Assembly: GCA_016840965.1 (NCBI GenBank)
Contig: JAEORI010000160.1
Coordinates: 1 to 5,827, forward strand
DNA from: Candidatus Thorarchaeota archaeon
GTDB lineage: Archaea; Asgardarchaeota; Thorarchaeia; Thorarchaeales; Thorarchaeaceae
Direction: 5' to 3'
DNA: 5,827 nt
Shown: one piece after another, positions 1 to 5,827 of the stretch
How the letters are laid out: each line of letters begins with the position of its first letter
Position numbering within the stretch: the stretch's first letter is position 1
The notes under the pieces: generated by a model
Seen by the model: only the letters and a program-made list of their open reading frames with translations
What the model was told of the DNA's origin: nothing
The model's database searches: none
Translations under genes and position numbers: made by a program

Positions 1-450
1 GGATCACTGGATTTGGAACCAGTGGTCAGAGGATTTTTGGCACAGTTTGAAATCATAATACCACACATCATAACTATGACAAAGAGGATAGTCACTGAAG
101 GAGCTATTGCTGTTGTAGAGGGAGTCCATATTAAGCCAGGTGCAATTCAAAATATCAGTTCGGGGATTATTGAAGTCTTGATTGATCCAGATTTTAAAAC
201 GCACAAGGCAATGTTCGCGAGTAAGCACGAAATTGGAAAACTCCGTACAGTTACTGATGATATGATTGTTAGAGATAGAGAGTTTGAATCCACTCGTTTA
301 ATACAGGAATATATGCGGTCTGAGGCAATGAGAGAGGGTGTGCCAATCATTCCTCTGACAAGTTATGAAAATGCGCGATTGAAAATTTCTGAGATAATAA
401 TAGCGAGAGTAAGGCATCTCCTTGAATTGTATGAAGAAGGTGTAAGTTAA
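1..450 (+). CDS. 2-phosphoglycerate kinase-like P-loop kinase, C-terminal part (5' end outside window)
   Basis: The reading frame is open to base 1 and ends at TAA 448-450, leaving 149 residues; the N-terminal P-loop lies outside the window. The fragment fits the C-terminal half of archaeal 2-phosphoglycerate kinases. Residues 7-17 (PVVRGFLAQFE) match the family's helix before the Walker-B-like strand, residues 38-47 (VVEGVHIKPG) match its EGVH.xPG signature, and residues 91-104 (RDREFESTRLIQEY) plus REGVPII match its C-terminal helix and strand. Members phosphorylate 2-phosphoglycerate to 2,3-bisphosphoglycerate in the cytosol, on the route to cyclic 2,3-diphosphoglycerate; related P-loop kinases of unknown substrate look similar, so the substrate is an inference. 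A TTG at 13 could be taken as a start but lies inside the conserved region. The next gene begins 3 bp after the stop, suggesting an operon. Confidence 0.65.
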   Translation, partial: GSLDLEPVVRGFLAQFEIIIPHIITMTKRIVTEGAIAVVEGVHIKPGAIQNISSGIIEVLIDPDFKTHKAMFASKHEIGKLRTVTDDMIVRDREFESTRLIQEYMRSEAMREGVPIIPLTSYENARLKISEIIIARVRHLLELYEEGVS

Positions 451-453
451 AAC

Positions 454-1842
454 ATGAAATGGAAAAATGAATCTCTTGATAGGCTATTCAACCCCGAGTC
501 CATAGCTGTTGTGGGAGCTTCAGATAAACCTGACAAACTTGGAGCACTCACACTCTTAGCACTTCATGATTACAAAGGAAATGTCTTCCCTGTCAATCCT
601 CGAATCAAGACTATCAGAAACACAAAATGCTATCCATCAATAGTTGATATTGACGATCATGTGGACCTTGCCATGATAGCACTCGGCCCACAATTCATCT
701 TGCAAACGCTTTCTGAGTGCAAGGAAGCGGGTGTAAAAGGTGCAATTATTTTCTCAGCAGGTTTTAAGGAATTAGGAGGAATTGGAGAAGAACACCAACG
801 TAGAGTAAAGGAACTGGCTGATGAAGGTCATATTGCTGTCATAGGACCAAATTGTCTTGGAGCAGGCAACTGCAATATTGGATTGAATGCTACTTTCTTC
901 CCGCATCCCACTCCATTGAAGGGAGGATCAGTAGCAATGGTCAGCCAGAGTGGTGGTGTTACTGGACTGATGATATACCAAGCTGCGGATTCTGAACTTG
1001 GAGTGTCGAAATTTGCTAGTGTTGGAAATAGGGTTAATATTGATTTTCACGATATGTTAAGATACCTTAGAGAAGACTCTGAAACTGAATCAATCTGTCT
1101 TTTTGTTGAAGGAACTGAATATGCAAGAGAAATGATGGAGGAACTTCAAAAGACCACACCAGAAAAACCGGTCATTGTCTTCAAGGTAGGAAAGACTCCT
1201 GCATCAAGGGAAGCAGCTTTGAGCCATACAGGCAGTTTGGCTGGTAACTCAGAAATCTATAGTGCAGCAATAAGACAGTCTGGTGCAATTGAAGTAGCGG
1301 GTGTAGGAGAGATGATTGATACTGCTCATGTAATTACTTCCTGCAAACATCGACCAAAGGGGCAAAATGTTGCTATTGTGACACACACATTAGGAATTGC
1401 ACTGGTTGCTGCTCAGACCCTTGAACTAAATGGAATCAACCTCCCTCCTCCTTCAGATTCTGTTGCATCGAAAATTGAATCAATGCTTAACATGCCTGTA
1501 GAAGTTCCTATCAAGAATCCAATCGACCTCCTTGCACAAGGTTGGGCAGATCCTAGTATCTTTTCAAAGGCATTCAAACTGGTCTTGAACGAAAAACAAT
1601 TCGATGCAGTCATGATTGTTTTCTCTCCGAATTACCAAGAAGGAATAGGGGGAGGTGTGCCAATAAACGAAATAGTAAAGGCAAGTCAAGATGCTTCCAA
1701 GCCAGTAGTTAGTATTCTCGCCTCACCTGTAACAAGAAAACCACCAGGTTATGAAATACTCGAAGCAGCAGGAATCCCATTTTTCTCAAGTCCTCAGAGA
1801 GCAGCACAGGCTTTAGCTAACATGTTAAAACTCTCAAAATAA
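454..1842 (+). CDS. ADP-forming acyl-CoA synthetase (acetate-CoA ligase type), alpha subunit
   Basis: This 462-residue protein has the layout of the alpha subunit of archaeal ADP-forming acetyl/acyl-CoA synthetase, which converts acyl-CoA, ADP and phosphate to acid, CoA and ATP with an ATP-grasp beta subunit. The CoA-binding Rossmann domain is at about 8-140 (VVGASDKPDKLG at 19-30, IGPNCLG at 130-136). The first ligase subdomain starts near 157 (GGSVAMVSQSGG) and carries E219 and the phosphohistidine segment SHTGSLAG with H258. A second flavodoxin-like subdomain spans about 303-455 (KNPIDL at 354-359). The length is normal for a stand-alone alpha subunit. No beta subunit lies in the window, so the partner must be elsewhere. 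The loop usually written TNAGGPG reads THTLGIA (310-316), which is divergent. ATG 454 follows the kinase stop by 3 bp, with AGGTG at 438-442 as a distant Shine-Dalgarno. The acyl substrate cannot be told. Confidence 0.88.
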   Translation: MKWKNESLDRLFNPESIAVVGASDKPDKLGALTLLALHDYKGNVFPVNPRIKTIRNTKCYPSIVDIDDHVDLAMIALGPQFILQTLSECKEAGVKGAIIFSAGFKELGGIGEEHQRRVKELADEGHIAVIGPNCLGAGNCNIGLNATFFPHPTPLKGGSVAMVSQSGGVTGLMIYQAADSELGVSKFASVGNRVNIDFHDMLRYLREDSETESICLFVEGTEYAREMMEELQKTTPEKPVIVFKVGKTPASREAALSHTGSLAGNSEIYSAAIRQSGAIEVAGVGEMIDTAHVITSCKHRPKGQNVAIVTHTLGIALVAAQTLELNGINLPPPSDSVASKIESMLNMPVEVPIKNPIDLLAQGWADPSIFSKAFKLVLNEKQFDAVMIVFSPNYQEGIGGGVPINEIVKASQDASKPVVSILASPVTRKPPGYEILEAAGIPFFSSPQRAAQALANMLKLSK

Positions 1843-1850
1843 AAAGAAGG

Positions 1851-1876
1851 AACCGCTGCGCAAGGCAGCGGTTTTT
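1851..1876. terminator. Hairpin between convergent genes, likely bidirectional terminator
   Basis: AACCGCTGC (1851-1859) and GCAGCGGTT (1865-1873) form a perfect 9-bp stem with a 5-base loop. The plus strand continues the T-run to TTTTT (1872-1876). On the minus strand the stem is followed by a CT-rich and T-rich tract (1850-1836, including five Ts). The hairpin sits in the 37-bp gap between the stops at 1842 and 1880, so it can serve both the acyl-CoA synthetase unit and trpB2. Archaeal termination depends mainly on T-runs, so the stem may instead protect both 3' ends. Confidence 0.7.
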
Positions 1877-1879
1877 ACA

Positions 1880-3241
1880 TCACTTACCCTGCACTGTGAG
1901 GAGATCACCTGTGGTTTGAGGGATACTAATTGAGTCATCACCATTCAAAGTGCCATTCATAAGAGCTGCATATGCAGCCATGTCAAAATGACCATGTCCT
2001 GATAGGTTGAAGACTATTGTTCGTGATTCATTCTTCTTCTTAGATTCTAAAGCGACATCAATCGCGGCTTTGATTGCATGTGCAGACTCTGGGGCAGGAA
2101 TAATGCCCTCAGACCTTGCAAAGAGAACTCCAGCATTCAAAACATCAATCTGATCAAATGCGCGTGGAGTTATTCGACCTTCAATAGTAAGGGCGCTGAC
2201 TGTAGGAGCAACTCCGTGGTATCTTAAGCCGCCTGCGTGGATCTTCGGAGGGGTGAAGTCAGCGCCCAAGGTGTGCATTTTTAGTTTTGGAGTAAGCCCT
2301 GCTGTATCTCCAAAGTCATAGCGATACTCACCTTTTGTCAGAGATGGACAGGCTGTAGGCTCGGCAGCAATGAACTTTGTTTCTCGATAACGATCATTCG
2401 CAATGAAAGGAAAAGCTAGTCCAGCAAAATTGCTACCTCCGCCAACACAACCAATGACATAATCAGGAGTAAGGTCAGCAGCATCAAGTTGAGCAATTGC
2501 TTCCTGACCGATTACAGACTGGTGTAGCATTACAAAATTGAGGACAGAACCAAGCGTGTATTTTGTATTTTCATTGGAAATGGTGTCTTCTAGTGCTTCA
2601 CTTATAGCAATACCGAGAGTCCCGGGATGGTCAGGATGTTCTCTATTGACCTTCCTGCCAAATTCAGTTAAATTTGAGGGACTTGGTACTATTTTAGCTC
2701 CATAGGTTCTCATTAAAGTGCCGCGATACTGTTTCTGCTCGTAGCTTATTCTAACCATGTATACCATGGCTTCAAGCTCAAAATATGAGCAAGCAAGTGC
2801 AACAGCACTTCCCCATTGACCGGCACCCGTTTCGGTAGCCATTCGTTCAATTCCCTCTTTCTGTGCGTAATAGGCTTGAGTAGCAGCAGTGTTCAGCTTA
2901 TGACTGCCGGTTGGTGAAACATCTTCTCGTTTGTAGTATATGCGACATGGAGTCTTTAGAGCTCTCTCAAGCCCAATCGCTCTTTGCAATGGAGTTGGTC
3001 GTCCTGATCTCATCAAGATCTCTCGAACTTCAGTTGGAATGGGGATGGTCTTCTGCGTTGAAACTTCTTGTTTAACACATTCTTCTGGGAAGAGTGCAAG
3101 TAAAGCTGCAGGATTAACTGGTTCACCTGTTGCAGGATTAATTGGCGCGGGAAGTGGATTTTTCAAGTATGGTAGTATATTCAGAAATTCACTGGGAGTG
3201 TCTTCGATATCTAACTGGATTCTTGCATGTTCATGTTTCAT
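1880..3241 (-). CDS. trpB2: Tryptophan synthase beta chain-like protein, TrpB2 type
   Basis: This PLP enzyme condenses indole with L-serine to give L-tryptophan in the cytosol. Using the start at 3241 it has 453 residues. GRPTPLQRA (80-88) and [18 protein letters not shown] (102-119) place the PLP lysine at K115. TETGAGQWG (136-144) carries the catalytic glutamate E137, GGGSN (267-271) binds the PLP phosphate, and SGHGHFD (414-420) is the TrpB2 form of the C-terminal motif. The long N-terminus and GQWG instead of GQHG mark the TrpB2 branch, not TrpB1. No trpA or other trp gene is next to it, which is usual for TrpB2 and fits indole salvage or use of a distant TrpA. I chose ATG 3241 because GGAG (3250-3253) sits 8 bases upstream and the family starts near here; an in-frame ATG at 3298 would add 19 unsupported residues. 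It overlaps the upstream small ORF by 11 bp, which suggests translational coupling. TGTNCA boxes further upstream suggest TrpY-like repression. Confidence 0.92.
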   Translation of the reverse strand: MKHEHARIQLDIEDTPSEFLNILPYLKNPLPAPINPATGEPVNPAALLALFPEECVKQEVSTQKTIPIPTEVREILMRSGRPTPLQRAIGLERALKTPCRIYYKREDVSPTGSHKLNTAATQAYYAQKEGIERMATETGAGQWGSAVALACSYFELEAMVYMVRISYEQKQYRGTLMRTYGAKIVPSPSNLTEFGRKVNREHPDHPGTLGIAISEALEDTISNENTKYTLGSVLNFVMLHQSVIGQEAIAQLDAADLTPDYVIGCVGGGSNFAGLAFPFIANDRYRETKFIAAEPTACPSLTKGEYRYDFGDTAGLTPKLKMHTLGADFTPPKIHAGGLRYHGVAPTVSALTIEGRITPRAFDQIDVLNAGVLFARSEGIIPAPESAHAIKAAIDVALESKKKNESRTIVFNLSGHGHFDMAAYAALMNGTLNGDDSISIPQTTGDLLTVQGK

Positions 3242-3515
3242 GTTTTGGTCTCCGTCCAAGTTCCGAATCTGAGTGTAGAAAATCCACTGAGTTGACATTA
3301 CGGGCGTAATCGTGGGTCATCCTAAAATGAAGCAGGGATGTGTAGTCCAACTCAATGGTATTAGGTGATACTCTGACAGTGCCATCTGGGATGTTAACTA
3401 AACGGGCCCCATCGCGGGACCCAAAAGCCATTGGCCAAGGCACACTCGTATCATATTTCCACACCCAGAAACGGTTGGCAATGTCGGTGGAAATGAACTT
3501 ATAAACATTGTGCAT
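3231..3515 (-). CDS. Small hypothetical protein upstream of and overlapping trpB2 (Trp-rich N-terminus)
   Basis: I do not recognise this 94-residue ORF. It has no visible signal peptide, membrane segment or helix-turn-helix. Arguments that it is expressed: it fills the otherwise empty stretch upstream of trpB2; its stop TGA (3231-3233) overlaps the trpB2 start by 11 bp in the arrangement ATGAAACATGA, as in coupled archaeal gene pairs; and its codon choice is varied. Its N-terminus contains Trp at 17, 19 and 27 ([15 protein letters not shown]), against one Trp in the whole 453-residue TrpB2. Arguments against: there is no Shine-Dalgarno before ATG 3515, and the ATG overlaps the last TGTNCA box. 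If the TATA-like element at 3547-3555 is used, the message would start about 10 bases before the ATG and be nearly leaderless. It could be a regulatory leader ORF, a small accessory protein, or chance. Confidence 0.4.
   Translation of the reverse strand: MHNVYKFISTDIANRFWVWKYDTSVPWPMAFGSRDGARLVNIPDGTVRVSPNTIELDYTSLLHFRMTHDYARNVNSVDFLHSDSELGRRPKHET
3250..3253 (-). promoter_or_regulatory. Shine-Dalgarno that decides the trpB2 start
   Basis: The minus strand reads GGAG here, 8 bases before ATG 3241. The alternative in-frame ATG at 3298 has no equally placed purine motif. This supports the shorter protein and places the ribosome site inside the upstream small ORF. Confidence 0.6.
3498..3505 (-). 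promoter_or_regulatory. Alternative TATA box for trpB2
   Basis: The minus strand reads TTTATAAG, closer to the archaeal TATA consensus than the element at 3547-3555. It lies a few bases downstream of the last TGTNCA core, which would overlap its BRE. Its predicted start near 3474 is inside the small ORF, so using this promoter would give trpB2 a leader of about 230 bases and leave the small ORF without its start codon. Confidence 0.35.
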
Positions 3516-3546
3516 AAATGTTCATTAATGTACAAAAATGTACAAT
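3507..3546. promoter_or_regulatory. Array of four TGTNCA operator boxes (TRP-box-like)
   Basis: Four 10-bp units follow each other with no gaps: ATTGTGCATA, AATGTTCATT, AATGTACAAA and AATGTACAAT. Their cores TGTGCA (3509-3514), TGTTCA (3519-3524), TGTACA (3529-3534) and TGTACA (3539-3544) start exactly 10 bp apart, so they face nearly the same side of the helix. TGTACA is the core of the TRP box bound by archaeal TrpY, which represses the trp operon and trpB2 in Methanothermobacter. Lying upstream of a trpB2 unit, the array is best read as a tryptophan-responsive operator. The regulator gene is not in the window, so its identity is an inference. Confidence 0.65.
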
Positions 3547-3560
3547 CTATAATTCTTTGA
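3547..3560 (-). promoter_or_regulatory. Candidate BRE/TATA for the trpB2 unit
   Basis: On the minus strand the sequence reads TCAAAGAATTATAG, which gives a purine-rich BRE-like stretch followed by a TATA-like AATTATAG. The start expected about 25 bases downstream, near 3525, would fall within the TGTNCA array and about 10 bases before ATG 3515. A bound repressor would then block polymerase. A competing TATA is listed at 3498-3505. Confidence 0.45.
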
Positions 3561-3574
3561 ATGCTTGGTGTCAA

Positions 3575-3591
3575 CCGAATGTTTTTAGAAT
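3575..3591 (+). promoter_or_regulatory. Candidate BRE/TATA for the histidine kinase gene
   Basis: CCGAATG followed by TTTTTAGAAT resembles an archaeal BRE plus TATA box. A start about 25 bases downstream, near 3612, would leave a leader of roughly 14 bases that still contains the AGGTGA ribosome site. The spacing supports the call more than the match to consensus does. Confidence 0.5.
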
Positions 3592-3614
3592 AAAACCTCT
3601 CGAACTCTGTTTAT

Positions 3615-3620
3615 AGGTGA
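3615..3620 (+). promoter_or_regulatory. Shine-Dalgarno that decides the histidine kinase start
   Basis: AGGTGA matches the archaeal anti-Shine-Dalgarno and stands 5 bases before ATG 3626. The in-frame GTG at 3617 lies inside this motif, so it is part of the ribosome site and not the start codon. Confidence 0.7.
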
Positions 3621-3625
3621 CCTAC

Positions 3626-5596
3626 ATGAATAGCGCTCGTAGTAATGAGAATAGGATTGATTGCTCAATCCTACAAGCCCTTTTCGATTCGTCCCCACAA
3701 GCAGTTCTCATTGTTGAAGATGGTAAGGTTGTGTATACTAACTCAGCACTTGCTCATGCAGTGGGATTCAAGCCACAGCAAGCAGTGGGTCAAGAAGTTA
3801 CTCAGATTGTAAGTATGATTGGTATGCAGGACTACGATGCCGTGGTATCAAGATTTTCAGCAATTAGTACCGGAAAGACGGAATCGGACAAGGAGCGTTT
3901 TCATTTTAAGGATGCTAAAGGAAGTAGGTATGTTTTGGAATTCTCAGCTAAAATCATTGAAGCTGATAAGAAAAGGTATGTATCTCTATATGGAATTGAT
4001 GTCACGGGAGATGAACTTTCAAAAGAAACTCTTGCTACAGAACGAAGAGCCTATAGTGTGATTGCGGAAGCAGCCCTTAGCTCAGACAAGTTACCTCAAT
4101 TATGTGACCGAGTATTAAGAGGTCTTATTGAAACGCTTGGATTTGATCTCGGTACAATTCGACTTTATAATGCTGAAGATGACACTCTCAACCTGATAAC
4201 ATCACACGGTATTAAAAAAGGAGATACACCACAAGTCGTTGCGCTCAATGATCCTAATTTTCTTGTTGCACGAACTGCTAGAACAAAAATACCACTCTTC
4301 ACTCAGGATATTGAGGCGGCACCTGAGAGTGAAGATAGTATGGCGAGAGCAAGAGATCTGGGTGTACGCACGTTAATTTTCTGGCCTATTTTAGGGTCTG
4401 AAGAGAACCTACTAGGTGTAATCAATATCGCTACAAGAGAACCCATTGTTTTGGAGCAAGAACAAAGGACAGTTTTTGCCACCATAGCGGGTATGTTCTC
4501 CACCATCCTTGAACGGAGGAGAACGGAAGAAGAACTTCAAGAATTTAAAGACCGTTTTACAGCATTTGCAGATAACATGCCGGGACCGGTCTACCTTAAG
4601 GATGAAAAATCCCAAGTTCTTTTCGTAAATAGATACATGCGTGAAGCCGCTCAACAATCATCCAGAACAAATTGGGAAGGATTGAGTAACACGGAGCTAT
4701 TCCCAAAAGAGCGAGCGGATGACCTCACAGAGGAAGATCTAAGGGTCTTGGCAGATGGACCAATTGACCGTATTCAAGAAACGATGACTAATGGAGAAAT
4801 CCGAACTTTTCGAACGCATAAGTTTCCCATAATCCGTGAAGGAAAACCACCATTGATTGGTGGATTTTCGATTGACATTACCGACAGAATAGTTGCTGAG
4901 AAACAAAGAGAGGAAGCAAGAGCTCGCGCCATCTGGATGTCGGATTTAATGGCGCATGATATTAACAATTTACACCAAGGTATTATGTCTAGTTTAGAAT
5001 TAATGCTTGAAGATGAACAGTTTCCGAAGCACTTAACGGGTATTGCACAGAATGCATTACTCCAAGTGAATCGAAGTGTATCGCTCATTAATAATGTAAA
5101 GAAATTCTCAGTAGTAAATCAGGAAGAACTCATTCTTGAGAAAACCGACCCGGCGGAAGCTCTAATTGCTGCAATTCAAACCGTCAAACAATCATTTCCT
5201 CATCGTACAATCAACATAACAACTAATCTTGAAACTGGTGAATATTGCATCATGTCTAATGCGTTTCTTCATGATGTCTTCTACAACCTTCTTCATAATG
5301 CTGTGAAATACACTGTGGATGAGTATGTTCGCATAGAAGTTACAACTAGTCTCGTTGAGGATGGGAAATTCATTCGATTTAACTTTGAGGACTGGGGACA
5401 AGGGATTGATGATAGATTCAAGAAGAGTATCTTGACTGGCATTAATGATCGAGTCCATAGAATATCTGGAGTAGGACTTACTCTTGTAAAACAAATTGTC
5501 GAGCAGTACGGAGGAAGCATTTCAGTAGAAAATCGTGAAAAAGAAGATTTCACGAAAGGTACAAGATTCATTATTAAATTACCAAATAGTTGTTAG
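3626..5596 (+). CDS. Soluble PAS-GAF-PAS sensor histidine kinase
   Basis: This 656-residue protein has no membrane segment or signal peptide, so it should sense a cytosolic signal. Approximate domains: PAS 17-130 (SPQAVLIVEDGKVVYTNSAL), GAF 142-297, a short coiled linker 297-312 (ERRRTEEELQEF), a second PAS 312-423 ending in GGFSIDITDR, the dimerisation/phosphoacceptor region 425-500, and a HATPase domain 505-652. The H-box reads LMAHDINNLHQG with the likely phosphorylated H444. The ATPase shows the N-box FYNLLHNAVKY (N554, N558), G1 DWGQGI (from D589), G2 GVGLTLVKQ (from G615) and GTRF near 645. All catalytic motifs look intact. There is no receiver domain and no response regulator in the window, so the partner is unknown. 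HDINN-type kinases are common in archaea. It is divergent from the trpB2 unit across the TGTNCA array. Confidence 0.9.
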   Translation: MNSARSNENRIDCSILQALFDSSPQAVLIVEDGKVVYTNSALAHAVGFKPQQAVGQEVTQIVSMIGMQDYDAVVSRFSAISTGKTESDKERFHFKDAKGSRYVLEFSAKIIEADKKRYVSLYGIDVTGDELSKETLATERRAYSVIAEAALSSDKLPQLCDRVLRGLIETLGFDLGTIRLYNAEDDTLNLITSHGIKKGDTPQVVALNDPNFLVARTARTKIPLFTQDIEAAPESEDSMARARDLGVRTLIFWPILGSEENLLGVINIATREPIVLEQEQRTVFATIAGMFSTILERRRTEEELQEFKDRFTAFADNMPGPVYLKDEKSQVLFVNRYMREAAQQSSRTNWEGLSNTELFPKERADDLTEEDLRVLADGPIDRIQETMTNGEIRTFRTHKFPIIREGKPPLIGGFSIDITDRIVAEKQREEARARAIWMSDLMAHDINNLHQGIMSSLELMLEDEQFPKHLTGIAQNALLQVNRSVSLINNVKKFSVVNQEELILEKTDPAEALIAAIQTVKQSFPHRTINITTNLETGEYCIMSNAFLHDVFYNLLHNAVKYTVDEYVRIEVTTSLVEDGKFIRFNFEDWGQGIDDRFKKSILTGINDRVHRISGVGLTLVKQIVEQYGGSISVENREKEDFTKGTRFIIKLPNSC

Positions 5597-5691
5597 AAGT
5601 AGTACTCTCACGAGATAAATGCCAAGTAATATTCCCAGAATGGTTAAATCGCTGGAATGTCCACCACCTTCAAGCATAGGAAGGTTATCTA
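5597..5691. other. Intergenic stretch between histidine kinase and GTPase genes
   Basis: These 95 bp hold no ORF I would defend, no clear hairpin terminator and no convincing TATA box. AT-rich spots such as GATAAATG (5614-5621) and GTAATATT (5626-5633) could serve as a weak promoter for the GTPase, but nothing distinguishes them. The two genes could also be co-transcribed. Confidence 0.5.
5679..5685 (+). promoter_or_regulatory. Shine-Dalgarno-like site for a TTG start of the GTPase
   Basis: GGAAGGT precedes TTG 5692 by 6 bases. It favours this non-ATG start over ATG 5725, which has no purine motif at a proper distance. Confidence 0.5.
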
Positions 5692-5827
5692 TTGGTAGAA
5701 GAAGGTCCCAGTTATGTACTAAAAATGGTTGCACTTGGGGACGGGGCAGTAGGCAAAACAAGCTGTATCATGCGTTATACAGAGAATAGTTTTGGAGAGT
5801 CATATAAAGCAACAATCGGGACCAACA
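5692..5827 (+). CDS. Ras/Rab-family small GTPase, N-terminal part (3' end outside window)
   Basis: The 45 codons visible encode the start of a Ras-superfamily GTPase, a GTP-dependent molecular switch. The first strand YVLKMVALG leads into the P-loop GDGAVGKTS (5737-5763; lysine and threonine contact the nucleotide phosphates and Mg2+). After helix 1 (CIMRYTENSFGE) comes switch I, SYKATIGTN, with the conserved G2 threonine in the Rab-like TIG context. An in-frame stop at 5677-5679 bounds the frame. I chose TTG 5692 because GGAAGGT (5679-5685) is 6 bases upstream and the family needs the strand before the P-loop; ATG 5725 would cut into that strand. Such GTPases are exceptionally numerous in Asgard archaea, though some bacteria and other archaea have Ras-like relatives. 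G3 to G5 and any C-terminal lipidation signal are beyond the edge. Confidence 0.85.
   Translation, partial: MVEEGPSYVLKMVALGDGAVGKTSCIMRYTENSFGESYKATIGTN

Noticed and set aside
13..15. TTG 13 as start of the first gene
   Set aside because: The frame is open to the window edge and the sequence there already matches the middle of the kinase family.
3242..3298. Extension of TrpB2 to an in-frame ATG at 3298 (19 extra residues)
   Set aside because: GGAG is properly spaced before ATG 3241, the extension does not look like the family's N-terminus, and it would overlap the small ORF by 68 bp.
3507..3546. The 10-bp repeats read as a CRISPR fragment or a mobile-element end
   Set aside because: The units are contiguous and far too short for a CRISPR array, and no transposase, flanking duplication or paired inverted ends are present. 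The operator reading explains both spacing and position.
3617..3625. GTG 3617 as start of the histidine kinase
   Set aside because: The GTG is inside the AGGTGA ribosome site that serves ATG 3626.
4303..5571. Several minus-strand ORFs of 67-104 codons inside the histidine kinase gene
   Set aside because: The plus strand encodes conserved GAF, PAS, H-box and ATPase motifs throughout; the antisense frames show no motif or ribosome site and are shadows.
5725..5727. ATG 5725 as start of the GTPase
   Set aside because: It would remove part of the first beta strand before the P-loop and has no ribosome site, while TTG 5692 has both.
5579..5761. Minus-strand 60-codon ORF across the GTPase start
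   Set aside because: It lies antisense to the well-supported P-loop coding sequence and has no recognisable motif.

Overview
The window most resembles an archaeal genome, and probably one from the Asgard group (Thorarchaeota-like). The markers are an ADP-forming acyl-CoA synthetase alpha subunit, a TrpB2-type tryptophan synthase beta chain, a 2-phosphoglycerate-kinase-like protein, a soluble PAS/GAF histidine kinase with an archaeal-looking HDINN H-box, BRE/TATA-like promoters with short leaders, and the first 45 codons of a Ras/Rab-family small GTPase at the right edge. No single gene proves this placement. The GTPase next to archaeal-type metabolism and promoters is the strongest hint.

Layout. 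Bases 1-450 hold the 3' part of a P-loop kinase gene resembling 2-phosphoglycerate kinase. It is followed after 3 bp by a gene for an orphan ADP-forming acyl-CoA synthetase alpha subunit (454-1842); the two look co-transcribed. They converge on trpB2 (minus strand, 1880-3241), and a 9-bp GC-rich hairpin with T-runs on both sides (1851-1876) fills the gap as a likely bidirectional terminator. Upstream of trpB2, and overlapping it by 11 bp, is a small unrecognised ORF (minus strand, 3231-3515) with three Trp codons near its start. The divergent region 3507-3625 then leads to a soluble multi-sensor histidine kinase (3626-5596, plus strand). After 95 bp of quiet sequence comes the truncated GTPase gene (5692 to the window end).

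The most interesting feature is in the divergent control region. Four TGTNCA hexamers (TGTGCA, TGTTCA, TGTACA, TGTACA) sit exactly 10 bp apart at 3509-3544, between a TATA-like element for the minus-strand trpB2 unit and its predicted start. TGTACA is the TRP-box core bound by the archaeal tryptophan-responsive repressor TrpY, which is known to control trpB2 in Methanothermobacter. I infer that this is a tryptophan operator, laid out as four sites on one face of the helix and covering the start codon of the small Trp-rich ORF. Whether the divergent histidine kinase shares this control cannot be decided from sequence alone.
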